A stretch of 40,287 nt of DNA from Kitasatospora humi (GTDB lineage Bacteria > Actinomycetota > Actinomycetes > Streptomycetales > Streptomycetaceae): assembly GCF_020907985.1 (NCBI RefSeq), contig NZ_JAJJPA010000054.1:1-40287 (forward strand), read 5' to 3'. The notes under the pieces are model-generated. The model made no database searches, was not told where the DNA came from, and saw only the letters and a program-made list of their open reading frames with translations. Positions 23,509-31,831 of this stretch are shown here, piece by piece (position 1 is the first letter of the stretch; every line of letters starts with the position of its first letter). Position numbers and translations under genes: made by a program.

Positions 23509-24804
23509 TCACCCGATCCGGACCAGACCGGCGGTGTCCATGTCCGTCGTCCCGCCGTTCACGGCCGGGTAGACCTGGAAGCGCAGCGTGGAGACCGGCT
23601 GGTTGGTGGTGTACGAGAGCTGGAAGTACTGGTAGCCGGTGCTGGAGTTCACGCTGTAGGGCAGGCAGCTGTTGGTGTTGGTGGCGCCCAGGCCCCAGAG
23701 GCAGAACGATCCGCTCGCACCCCCGGACTGCGACGACAGCCAGACCGACGCCGTGTAGGACGCGCCCGCCCCGACGTTCACCGGGACGTCCTGGTAGACC
23801 GAGCCGCCGCCGATGTTGGTGTTGAACGCCAGGTAGCCGGTGCCGTCATGGGCCGGTGCCGGAGCGCCGGCGGCAGTGTTGTAGTTGACCCAGTTCACGA
23901 TCCCGCCGCTCGGCACCAGTCGCTGCCAGCCGGTGGTGTTCTGCTCGAACGTTCCGGCGGTCAGCATGGTGGGCGCGCTCATCACGCAGTTGTTGGCGCC
24001 GTTGCTCCACAGCGGCTGCACCGCGAAGGAGCCCGCCGGGGTGGCGATGGTGCCGAGACCGGTCCAGGCGCACTTGTCGCCGATCTCGTTGTTGCCCGCG
24101 TCGTACCAGGCGTTGAGCAGCGGGTCGGTGATGGTCTCGGCCAACTCGTGGCCCTCGACGATGCTGACGCCGTCCAGGGCCGAGCCGGTGACCGAGCCCG
24201 CGCCGCAGTTCGAACCGGCGTCGGACATGTACGGCAGGTTGGTGTAGGTGACGTTCGGCAGCCCGGCGATGGCCCCGTGGTAGGCGCACCACTGGCTGCC
24301 GAAACCGGAGGTGGAGTGGCCGGTCGGGGTGGCCACCACGATCTCGACGTTCACCGAGTTGCCGGTGGCGAAGTGCAGGGCCGCGTTGCCCGCCTCGGTC
24401 TGGATCTGGGCGTCGGTCGGGCTCGCCGGAATGGCGGCCGGGTCCGACCAGGTGCCGGCCAGCACGGGTGACGAACCGGCGCCGTACTGGTTGACGGTGG
24501 CCAGCCACGGGTTGCCGCCGATCGAGGACAGGAACCGGTTGAGGTAGGCCTGCTCACCGCTCGGGTCGGTTCCCCAACCCCAGTAGTCCACATAGACCTT
24601 CGGAGCGGTCTGGACCGGACCGCCGTGGTTGGACATCGCGCCGGTGATGATGCCCGGCGCGGCGTTCTGCGTCTTCGGCTTGAGCTGGTGCGGGCTGTGA
24701 TGTGCCGTCACCGTTCCCGCCGCCTCGGCCGTCCCGGGCGCGGCGCCGAACAGGCCTAACGCCGCGGTGAGCGCGACGGCGAAGGCGGCCGTCTTCCTGG
24801 CCAT
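23509..24804 (-). CDS. secreted putative metallopeptidase with C-terminal carbohydrate-binding-like domain
   Basis: 431 residues. Residues 1-29 are a Sec signal peptide (MARK, hydrophobic core, cleavage near TAEA-A). The central part has GPVQTAPKVYVDYWGWG and the motif VSIVEGHELAETITDPLLNAWYD (about 213-235), where H219, E220 and the downstream acid look like a zinc-protease site of an HExxxE kind, though it lacks the plain HExxH. Four Cys in the domain suggest disulfides. The C-terminal 145 residues (TFEQNTTGWQ to the end) form a beta-sandwich resembling CBM4/9-like or discoidin-type modules. It probably acts outside the cell; the substrate is unknown. AAAGGAG precedes the ATG by seven bases. 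The closest named family is not certain. Confidence 0.75.
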   Translation of the reverse strand: MARKTAAFAVALTAALGLFGAAPGTAEAAGTVTAHHSPHQLKPKTQNAAPGIITGAMSNHGGPVQTAPKVYVDYWGWGTDPSGEQAYLNRFLSSIGGNPWLATVNQYGAGSSPVLAGTWSDPAAIPASPTDAQIQTEAGNAALHFATGNSVNVEIVVATPTGHSTSGFGSQWCAYHGAIAGLPNVTYTNLPYMSDAGSNCGAGSVTGSALDGVSIVEGHELAETITDPLLNAWYDAGNNEIGDKCAWTGLGTIATPAGSFAVQPLWSNGANNCVMSAPTMLTAGTFEQNTTGWQRLVPSGGIVNWVNYNTAAGAPAPAHDGTGYLAFNTNIGGGSVYQDVPVNVGAGASYTASVWLSSQSGGASGSFCLWGLGATNTNSCLPYSVNSSTGYQYFQLSYTTNQPVSTLRFQVYPAVNGGTTDMDTAGLVRIG

Positions 24805-25252
24805 ACCGATCTCCTTTGATCGATGGTGAGTTGGCGCCCAGCCGGCTGCGGTCCGGCCGGGTCCGCCGGGCTCCAGAGGCCCTGGAGGCCGCGTCCTGCG
24901 GCCCTGAAGGAAGCTACGGGTCAGTCACGGCGGCGAGAAGCACCGATGGCGGCAGATCCGATACCGTTCGTGCCACCCGGGCGCGACGGCCGGACGCCAC
25001 CCTGCGGGGGAAGTCCTGCGAGGAGGCGGCCGGGCACCCTGCCGGTGTCGAGGCGGCCGGCCGCGGAACTCCGGTGCGCCTGCGGGATCCGCCTTCACCG
25101 CAATGGTTCGCAGCGCGTGCCTCCACCACCGCGGCCGGCCCCCTGGGAACGAGACACCCGGCGCCGCGCCCGGGGCACAGTGCTGGAGACGCACTTGCGG
25201 CGGCCGTCGATGGGATCGGCTCGTGGTTCGAGTGGGTCGGCAGAGCAACGGA
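24805..25252. other. 448-bp intergenic stretch without a visible gene
   Basis: Lies between the start of the secreted metallopeptidase gene and the stop of the FAD monooxygenase gene, both on the minus strand. Open frames here lack ribosome-binding sites and resemble nothing. It should hold the metallopeptidase promoter and the monooxygenase terminator, but neither could be placed. Confidence 0.6.
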
Positions 25253-26815
25253 TCAGCCCGGCGTCACCGCACCCTCTGGCGCTCCGAACCACTCCGCCAG
25301 CGCCTCCGCCAGCCCGGCCCTCGACGTCGACGCCTGCGCCCCCACGTCGGCTGCCCAGGCCGTGAAGCCGTCCGGTCGGACGAGGACGGCCGCCAGTTCC
25401 GGGCGGGACGGACAGCCGGCCGTCAGGATGTCGACGCGGCCGGCATACCCTGCGGCGAGGGCCCGGAGCTCCGGGTCGTCGGTGAGGTCCAGCAGGAGCG
25501 CCCGACCCCCGTGGAGGTGGTCCGCGAGGTGGCTGCCGTCGGTGAGTTCGAGGTCCGGGGTGCTGCGGCCGGTCAGCGGGTGCTCGCCTGGCAGCTGGTA
25601 CCGCACCGCGGCGCCGTTGAGCCGCGCGGCGAGGTAGGTGGTGCCCATCACCGTCTCCGCCAGGTCGCTGATGATCTCGCGCAGGGCCCGGGACTGCGGG
25701 TCCGGACGCATGGCCGCGACCTGGGACCGGGTCCAGTCCAGGACCCACGCGCCGACCGGGTGGCGCTCGGCGGTGTACGTGTCCAGCAGCCCTTCCGGCG
25801 CCCGGCCGGCGATCACCGCGGCGAGTTTCCAGCCGAGGTTCATCGCGTCCCCGATACCCAGGCTCAGCCCCTGGCTGCCGAACGCGGAGTGCACGTGCGC
25901 CGCGTCGCCCGCCAGCAGCACCCGGCCCTTGCGGTAGTCGGTGACCTGGCGGGCGTGGTCGGTGAAGCGGGTCGCGGTCCGCACCTCGGTGATCGTGACG
26001 TCCACGCCGGAGACGCGGCGCAGCCGCGCCTGGAGGTCCTCGGTGGTGACCGGCGCGTCCCGGTCGGCCGGCGGGCCGTCGAACTCCACGGTGACGATGC
26101 GGCCCGGCATCGGCCCGTGGGCGTACACCCCGGTGTCCGTGGCGGTCCAGCCGACCTTCAGGTGCTCGGCGCCGGTCATCTCCACGACCGCCTGGTGACA
26201 GGTGATCTCCGGTTCCGTACCGGGGAATTCGAACCCGGCGAGCTTGCGGACCGTGCTGCGGCCGCCGTCGCACCCCACGAGCCAACCGGCGCTTACGGCC
26301 CCGTGGCCGGTCCGCACGGTGACGGCCCCCTCGCCCGCGTCGAAGCCGGTCAGTTCCACTCCCCGGCGCACGTCGACGCCGAGTTCGTCCGCCCGCACGC
26401 CGAGCAGCCGCTCGATGTCCTGCTGCGCCACGAAAGCGATCTCGGCGGCAGGTCCGGCGTCGCCGAGGCCCGGCCCCGTACGGTCGACCAGGTCGGCCCG
26501 GAGCATGATTCCGGCGAAGTGTCCGACGAATCCGAGCCCTTGGCCCGCAGCCCGGCCTCCGGCCCCGCCGTTCCGTTCGCGCATGAATGCCTGGAAGCGG
26601 TCCATCGCCTGCCGCTGCACCTCGGCCAGCGCGGGCAGCATGCCTCGGCGGTAGAGCGCTTCGGCGCTGGGCGTGGTGATCGCCCCGCCCTTGATCGTCG
26701 GGTTCACTTCGGTGAGGCGCTCCAGGACGGCCACCCGCGCGCCTGCGAGCCGGAGCTCGCAGGCCAGCATCAGTCCGACCGGGCCGCCTCCGGCCACTAC
26801 TACGTCATAGTCCAT
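25253..26815 (-). CDS. FAD-dependent aromatic monooxygenase (class A, RIFMO/PgaE-like)
   Basis: 520 residues. The N-terminal Rossmann motif VVVAGGGPVGLMLACELRLAG starts at residue 5; LVGCDGGRSTVRKLAGFEFPG (the D-G motif) and VLLAGDAAHVHSAFGSQGLSLGIGDAMNLGWKLAAV (FAD phosphate and ribitol contacts, with the His-x-x-x-Gly motif) follow. The C-terminal 120 residues form the thioredoxin-like domain usual in the rifampicin monooxygenase and polyketide hydroxylase groups. It hydroxylates a bulky aromatic substrate with NAD(P)H and O2; a role in drug inactivation or in a tailoring step is open. The ATG at 26815 begins directly at the family start, although no good ribosome-binding site is seen. It is alone in its transcript. 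Confidence 0.9.
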   Translation of the reverse strand: MDYDVVVAGGGPVGLMLACELRLAGARVAVLERLTEVNPTIKGGAITTPSAEALYRRGMLPALAEVQRQAMDRFQAFMRERNGGAGGRAAGQGLGFVGHFAGIMLRADLVDRTGPGLGDAGPAAEIAFVAQQDIERLLGVRADELGVDVRRGVELTGFDAGEGAVTVRTGHGAVSAGWLVGCDGGRSTVRKLAGFEFPGTEPEITCHQAVVEMTGAEHLKVGWTATDTGVYAHGPMPGRIVTVEFDGPPADRDAPVTTEDLQARLRRVSGVDVTITEVRTATRFTDHARQVTDYRKGRVLLAGDAAHVHSAFGSQGLSLGIGDAMNLGWKLAAVIAGRAPEGLLDTYTAERHPVGAWVLDWTRSQVAAMRPDPQSRALREIISDLAETVMGTTYLAARLNGAAVRYQLPGEHPLTGRSTPDLELTDGSHLADHLHGGRALLLDLTDDPELRALAAGYAGRVDILTAGCPSRPELAAVLVRPDGFTAWAADVGAQASTSRAGLAEALAEWFGAPEGAVTPG

Positions 26816-27023
26816 GGCGCCGACTATGACCGAGGGCCGGAAAGGCCAAAAAGGCGCCGCGGTGTCAAGGGGCCGGCCCCGTGAGGAGATTGGGGCGGGC
26901 ACCGTTGTCGCTGGGAACGATCACGTCAGTGCGGGATGCCGCTCCACCTGGGTCCGGGACCGCCGAGCAGCTCGCGCCGCCGACCGCAGGCGGGCGACCG
27001 GGTCAGCGCGACTCCGGCGGGGC

Positions 27024-29195
27024 TCAGGACCTCGCCGCGGCGCCGAAGGCGGCCCACACTCCGTCCAGCCATGCGACGATCTCGCGCGCCAGCACGTCGT
27101 CGAGGTTCGGCTGCAGCGCCGAGAAGTCGTCGGTGCGGCGGGCGGCGGCGGGCGGCCCGAGCACCGTGATGGCCTCGACGGCGCGACCGTCCCGGCCGAT
27201 CGGCCGGGACGCGCCGTCGAGGTCGATGAAGCCGGGCACGAAGGTCTGCTGGCCGGGCGTGCGGTTCTGCCAGAGCCGGACCAGTCCGCGGTCGATCAGG
27301 TTGCGGTAGAGCGGCCGGACGTCCCGGGTGGCGTCGAACGGATGCACCCTGCTGTCCAGCAGCACGTCCAGCGGCGCCCGCATCGCGGTCTCATCGCCGT
27401 GCAGCACGAACCGTCCGCTCTCCTCGTCGAAGAGCACGACCGCGCGCGGCCCGGCCGAGACGTCCAGCACGCCGTGCTCGATGAGCGCGCGGATCTTGGC
27501 CATCACCTCGGGCGCGGTGCCGCCGGAGAGCTTGTTCTGCAGGCGCCGGTGCCGGTCCAGGAACTGCCGGTGCGAGTCGGCGGTCAGTCCGCCGCCGTCC
27601 ACCGCGTGACTGATGACCGATCGCAGGTCGTGCCAGACGCCGTCGACGCTCGCCTTGTACGGGTTGTCGGCATTGCCCTGGTTGGCCCAGAGCAGGTCGC
27701 GGTCCAGGAAGTCCAGGTAGGCGGCCTTGAATTCGTGCTGGGTGGAGCCGGGCCGCAGCCGCACCGGGTGCAGCAGGCCCGCCCAGTCGAACCGGTTGCC
27801 GCTCGGCTGGGTGGCCAGCCGCCACGGGGAGGTGGTCGGCAGCGGCAGCTTGGCGCGCTGCTCGGGGTCCAGGCCCTCGACGGTGGCGGCCAGGTCCGTA
27901 CCGAACACCGCGGTCAGCCAGCGGGTCAGCGACAGGGCCGGGTCCCAGCCGGGCACGGCCTTCGCCGCCTCGGTGAGCGACAGGCGCCCGGCCAGCACCT
28001 CGCGCAGTTTGCCGCCGACCAGGGCGGCCACCCGCTCCACACCGGGGAGCAGCCGGGTGACCTGGCCGGGCTCGGCCCGCCCGTCGAGGAACTGCCGGTA
28101 GGCGTCGTCGACTTCGGCGGCGATCAGGTCGACGGCGGTCGACCCGAACAGCGTGCCGTAGTGCACGGCGGCCATCTCCAGCACGATCAGCGGCATCACC
28201 TGCGACTCGAAGTCGAGTTGCGGGCGTCCGCCGTCCTCGGCCGGCAGGCCGGCACTGGCGCGCAGCCGGTCGATCGCCTCCCCGGTCAGGAACCACCCCT
28301 GGTGCGGCTGCTCCTTCCGGTTCAGCGGGCGGGTGTTGGGGAGGAAGCCGGTCCAGCTGAACGCGTGGACCGTGGCCGGTTCCAAGCCGCCGGCCCGGTA
28401 GCTCAGCCGACCGTCCACACGGTCGAAGCTCCCGCCGCGGCCCTCGGTCAGATAGAGGATCTGGTCGATCGCGGTCAGTCCCAGCCCCGCGCAGCCGACC
28501 GTGCTGCCGGCCGGGAGGCTCTCCGGGGACAGGTGCTGCTGCAGCGGGTAGGCGCTCGGCACGTAGCCGGCGCCGGTGCGCTGCGCGAAGGCGCGGTAGG
28601 CCTCCGGCCCCGGCTCCCCCGCGCAGTCGTTGCTGGAGTGCCCGGTGACCAGCAGCACCCGGTCGGCGGTGCAGTGCACTCCGGAGGTGGAGACCACGTC
28701 CAGCCGGCCGTCGTCGGTGGCGGGCAGGTCGGTGACCTCCTCGGCGTGCAGGGTCACCGTGACGCCGGGCACCTTGGTCAGCTCGTCGACGTGCCGGTCG
28801 AACATCTCCCGCAGAGCCACTCCGTGTTGACGCCGCCTCGGCAAGTCGCCGGGGGCCAGGTCGAAGGCCGCGTCACCGGTGGCCCGGAAGCGCTGCCTGC
28901 ACCACTCGTACAGGGTCGGACGCTCCTCGGGGGGCCGGATCGGGTCCGCGCCGGCCACCGTGTGGTCCGCGGCGAAGCCGATCCGGGAGCCGTCCCGGTT
29001 GAGGTAGCTGGTGTGCGGCTGCTCGGTGCTGTGCACCTGTCCGGCGCCGAACTCGCCACTGAGCTCGTAGACGTGGACGGCCAGCCGGCGGCCGTCCAGT
29101 CGGTCGATGGTGGCCGCGAGCCGTTCCAGCGCATAGGTCGCGCGGGGCCCGCCGCCCACCAGCGCGATACTGAACTCCCGAGAGTCGTCGGACAC
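27024..29195 (-). CDS. large FAD/NAD(P)-binding protein divergent from the pqq genes
   Basis: 723 residues. SIALVGGGPRATYALERLAA near the start is an FAD-binding Rossmann motif (G-G-G-P-R), followed by GEFGAGQVHSTEQPHTSYLNRDGS and LLVTGHSS (second nucleotide-binding motif), as in the FAD-NAD(P)-binding family. GCAGLGLTAIDQILYLTEGRGG is a second dinucleotide motif. The C-terminal half is long and specific to the family. Such proteins oxidise amino acids or reduce flavin, but this member is not characterised as far as I know. The start is GTG at 29195 with GGAGG five bases before it; an ATG 12 bases upstream overlaps that site. It is divergent from pqqA across a region with a palindrome, so it may belong to the same pathway. 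Confidence 0.85.
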   Translation of the reverse strand: MSDDSREFSIALVGGGPRATYALERLAATIDRLDGRRLAVHVYELSGEFGAGQVHSTEQPHTSYLNRDGSRIGFAADHTVAGADPIRPPEERPTLYEWCRQRFRATGDAAFDLAPGDLPRRRQHGVALREMFDRHVDELTKVPGVTVTLHAEEVTDLPATDDGRLDVVSTSGVHCTADRVLLVTGHSSNDCAGEPGPEAYRAFAQRTGAGYVPSAYPLQQHLSPESLPAGSTVGCAGLGLTAIDQILYLTEGRGGSFDRVDGRLSYRAGGLEPATVHAFSWTGFLPNTRPLNRKEQPHQGWFLTGEAIDRLRASAGLPAEDGGRPQLDFESQVMPLIVLEMAAVHYGTLFGSTAVDLIAAEVDDAYRQFLDGRAEPGQVTRLLPGVERVAALVGGKLREVLAGRLSLTEAAKAVPGWDPALSLTRWLTAVFGTDLAATVEGLDPEQRAKLPLPTTSPWRLATQPSGNRFDWAGLLHPVRLRPGSTQHEFKAAYLDFLDRDLLWANQGNADNPYKASVDGVWHDLRSVISHAVDGGGLTADSHRQFLDRHRRLQNKLSGGTAPEVMAKIRALIEHGVLDVSAGPRAVVLFDEESGRFVLHGDETAMRAPLDVLLDSRVHPFDATRDVRPLYRNLIDRGLVRLWQNRTPGQQTFVPGFIDLDGASRPIGRDGRAVEAITVLGPPAAARRTDDFSALQPNLDDVLAREIVAWLDGVWAAFGAAARS

Positions 29196-29508
29196 CTGAT
29201 CCTCCATCACACCGTGCCGCACCACGTCGAACGACCTTTCCCGAAACCGTCGGCCCGGGTCAACGGCTTGGTGCACGTCGGATCGCACTCGGGCACGTGC
29301 GGAGCCGCTCCCTTCCGCGGGCCGGTGCGTAGCCTTCTTTGGCGTGAACCTGACATAATGTCAACGCGCAGACCGCAGCTCACCCGTTCGAGGGCGTTTG
29401 CCATTGCGCCGCGCGGGTTGGACCGGCGGCCGACTTCCCCGAAACGTACCGTCCTGTTGCAGAAGGGCCCCTAGGCTCTTGCCCACCACTCTGATCGAGG
29501 AGGCACCC
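29196..29508. promoter_or_regulatory. divergent promoter region with palindrome TGACAT-A-ATGTCA
   Basis: 313 bp between the FAD/NAD(P) gene and pqqA. The perfect 13-bp palindrome TGACATAATGTCA (29351-29363) lies 156 bp from one start and 146 bp from the other. Read on the minus strand it begins with TTGACA, a consensus -35 box, so a dimeric regulator bound there could block transcription of the FAD gene. No other structure was found in the stretch. Confidence 0.55.
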
Positions 29509-29670
29509 ATGCCTGCCAACCCCACCTCGCACACCACCGCCCCCACCGCGCCGCCGGCCCGACCGACCGGCGCCAAGCCCAGCTGGTCGGCCCCGGCGGT
29601 GGAGTGCCACCGCACCGGCGCCGAGGTCACCGCCTACGCCGGCCGGGTCACCCCGTGGCGCAACCGCTGA
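29509..29670 (+). CDS. pqqA: PqqA-like precursor peptide (RiPP)
   Basis: 53 residues. The core matches classic PqqA: W26-x-x-P29, R35, then E39-V-T-A-Y43, the Glu and Tyr that PqqE cross-links. Spacing of W, P, R, G, E and Y is exactly as in the Klebsiella peptide. It differs from the classic 23-mer by a Thr/Pro/Ala-rich leader of 25 residues and by ten residues after the Tyr (AGRVTPWRNR). GGAGG lies five bases before the ATG. The 3' end overlaps the start of pqqC by 16 bp. The peptide would be modified by the PqqDE fusion and then cut out by a protease. Confidence 0.88.
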   Translation: MPANPTSHTTAPTAPPARPTGAKPSWSAPAVECHRTGAEVTAYAGRVTPWRNR

Positions 29671-30344
29671 CCCGCGAGCGGTTCGCGGCGAAGCTGTTCG
29701 ACCTGCGCGAACGGTACTGGGACAGCCACCCGTTCCACCAGCGCCTGCACTCCGGTGGCTGCACGCCACCGGAGTTGCGGCGCTGGGTGGCCAACCGGTG
29801 GTACTACCAGCTCGTCCTGACCCGCAAGAACGCCGCGATCATCGCCAACTGCCCGCTGCCGGACGTCCGCCGGGTCTGGTCCGAGCGCCTCGCCTACCAG
29901 GACGGGCCGAGCGGGGACGAGGGCGGCCTGGCCGACTGGCTGGTGCTCGCCGAGGCGGTCGGCCTCGACCGCGCCGAGGTGCTCGACGAGCGGCACGTCG
30001 CCCGCGGCACCCGGTTCGCCGTCGACGGCTACCTGCACTTCTGCCAGACCCGGCCGTGGACCGACGGCGTCGCGGCAGCGCTCACCGAGATGTTCTCGCC
30101 CGACCACATGGCCGAGCGGGTCACCGCCTGGCGCGCGCACTACCCGTGGATCGACGAGGCCGGGTACGCCTACTTCGAGCACCGCATCCCGGTCGCCCGC
30201 AAGGACAGCGCCCAGACCCTGGAGCTCGTGCTGGACCACTGCACCACGGCCGCCCAGCAGCAGGCCGCGATCGACGCCCTGGCCTTCAAGTGCGAGGTGC
30301 TGCGCGCGATGCTGGACGCGGTCGACTACGGGGCCGACCGGTGA
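29655..30344 (+). CDS. pqqC: PqqC-like protein with substituted active-site histidines
   Basis: 229 residues, an all-helical PqqC/TenA-like fold. WVANRWYYQLVLTRKNAAIIANCP and the family DERHVARGTRFAVDGYLHF are diagnostic. In PQQ synthesis PqqC closes the last ring by O2-dependent eight-electron oxidation. Against the Klebsiella enzyme (numbering as I recall it, offset 2) R48, Q52, K58, R78, Y126, E145, R155, Y173, R177 and K212 are kept, but H24 is W22, H84 is Q82 and H154 aligns with M152 (H151 is adjacent). GTG at 29655 is the only start that fits; it overlaps pqqA by 16 bp. Its stop (30342-30344) overlaps the start of pqqDE, so the genes are coupled. Confidence 0.88.
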   Translation: MAQPLTRERFAAKLFDLRERYWDSHPFHQRLHSGGCTPPELRRWVANRWYYQLVLTRKNAAIIANCPLPDVRRVWSERLAYQDGPSGDEGGLADWLVLAEAVGLDRAEVLDERHVARGTRFAVDGYLHFCQTRPWTDGVAAALTEMFSPDHMAERVTAWRAHYPWIDEAGYAYFEHRIPVARKDSAQTLELVLDHCTTAAQQQAAIDALAFKCEVLRAMLDAVDYGADR

Positions 30345-31732
30345 CCGCCGCGCCGGCTGCCGTGCTCCCCGGGCTGCGCAAGGGAGTTCGCCTGGTGCAC
30401 GACCCGGTCCGGGGGCAGTCCGCGCTGCTCTACCCCGAGGGCGTGCTGCTGCTCAACGACACCGCCGCCGCCGTGCTGCGGCACTGCGACGGGCAGCGGG
30501 ACGCCGGCCGGCTCACCACCCGGCTCGGCGCGGAGTACGACGGCGTGGACGGCGCCCAGGTGGTCGCCCTGCTCGCCGACCTCGCCGAGCGCCGGCTGCT
30601 CACCCTGGACGGCACCGGCGCGCCGGTCCGGGCGCACACCGCGGCCGGACCGGGCGACGGTCCGCTGCGCCCGCCGGCCCCGCTCGGGCTGATCGCCGAA
30701 CTCACCTACCGCTGCCCGCTGCAGTGCACCTACTGCGCCAACCCGCTCGAACTCGCCCGGTACCGCGAGGAGCTGGACACCGCACAGTGGCTGCGGATCC
30801 TTGACCAGGCCCGTGAACTGGGCGTGCTCCAGGTCCACCTCACCGGCGGCGAACCGCTGTTGCGCCGCGATCTGGTCGACCTGGTGGCGCACGCCCGCCA
30901 ACTGGGCCTCTACACCAATCTGGTGACCAGCGGCATCCCGCTCGCCGCCGGGCGCGCCGCGGAACTCGCCGACGCGGGGCTGGACCACGTGCAGCTCTCG
31001 CTGCAGGACGCCGACGCGAACAGCGCCGACGCCGTGGCCGGGTTGGCCGCCCACGATCGAAAACTGGCCGCGGCCGGGCAGTTGACCGCGGCCGGTCTGG
31101 CTCTGACCGTCAACGCCGTGCTGCACCGGGGCAATCTGTCCCGGCTCGGCGCCCTCGCCGACCAGGCGGTGGCCCTGGGCGCGGACCGGGTCGAGTTGGC
31201 CCACACCCAGTACTACGGCTGGGCCTGGCTCAACCGCGCCCACCTCACCCCCACCGAGGAGCAGGTCCGGCAGGCCGAGTCCGATGCCGCCGCGGCCCGG
31301 GAGCGGCATGCCGGCCGGGCCGAGATCACCCTGGTCGCCGCCGACCACCACAGCGGCACCGTCAAGCCCTGCATGAACGGCTGGGGTGGGCGCCAACTGG
31401 TGGTCAACCCCGACGGCGCCGTGCTGCCCTGCCTGGCCGCCGCCCAGCTGCCCGGCCTGCCGGTGCCCAGCGCCACCGCCGAACCGCTGGCGGCGATCTG
31501 GCACGACTCGCCCGCGTTCAACCGCTTCCGCGGCACTGACTGGATGCCGGAGCCGTGCCGCAGCTGCGAGTTGCGCGAGCTGGACCACGGCGGTTGCCGC
31601 TGCCAGGCCTTCCAGTTCACCGGCGATCCGGCCGCCACCGACCCGGCCTGCCGGCTCTCGCCGCACCACCACCTGGTCACCGCACCGGTCCCGGCCCAGA
31701 GTTCCCGGCCGGCGCCCAGGCGGTTCCGCTGA
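30341..31732 (+). CDS. pqqDE: PqqD-PqqE fusion (peptide chaperone plus radical SAM enzyme)
   Basis: 463 residues. Residues 1-95 are a PqqD/RRE winged helix that holds the precursor leader (KGVRLVHDPVRGQSALLYPEGVLLLNDTAAAVL). From about 110 comes PqqE: C125-x3-C129-x2-C132 (RCPLQCTYCANP) for the SAM iron-sulfur cluster, LTGGEPLLRRDLVD, and a SPASM end with C344, C364, C406, C409, C419, C421 and C437 for auxiliary clusters. The enzyme links the Glu and Tyr side chains of PqqA. In many bacteria pqqD and pqqE are separate genes. The start is GTG at 30341, in a GTGA overlap with the stop of pqqC. It is the last gene of the operon; a hairpin follows. Confidence 0.9.
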   Translation: MTAAPAAVLPGLRKGVRLVHDPVRGQSALLYPEGVLLLNDTAAAVLRHCDGQRDAGRLTTRLGAEYDGVDGAQVVALLADLAERRLLTLDGTGAPVRAHTAAGPGDGPLRPPAPLGLIAELTYRCPLQCTYCANPLELARYREELDTAQWLRILDQARELGVLQVHLTGGEPLLRRDLVDLVAHARQLGLYTNLVTSGIPLAAGRAAELADAGLDHVQLSLQDADANSADAVAGLAAHDRKLAAAGQLTAAGLALTVNAVLHRGNLSRLGALADQAVALGADRVELAHTQYYGWAWLNRAHLTPTEEQVRQAESDAAAARERHAGRAEITLVAADHHSGTVKPCMNGWGGRQLVVNPDGAVLPCLAAAQLPGLPVPSATAEPLAAIWHDSPAFNRFRGTDWMPEPCRSCELRELDHGGCRCQAFQFTGDPAATDPACRLSPHHHLVTAPVPAQSSRPAPRRFR

Positions 31733-31783
31733 TCTGCGCCGACGCCCGTCTCCCCGCCAACGCCCGTGCCGTTGCGCCAAGGC

Positions 31784-31820
31784 CCGTGCCCGGCCCGCTC
31801 GTCGAGCAGACCGGGCACGG
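31784..31820. terminator. hairpin between pqqDE and the propeller gene
   Basis: CCGTGCCCGG (31784-31793) pairs perfectly with CCGGGCACGG (31811-31820). The loop of 17 bases folds further as GCTC-GTC-GAGC. It lies between two convergent genes and should terminate both. Confidence 0.75.
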
Positions 31821-31831
31821 CCCGGGTCGGC

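Noticed and set aside
26814..29474. An 886-codon open frame on the plus strand
   Set aside because: Antisense to the flavoprotein gene, no family motifs, very Gly/Arg/Gln/Val-biased as expected for a shadow frame.
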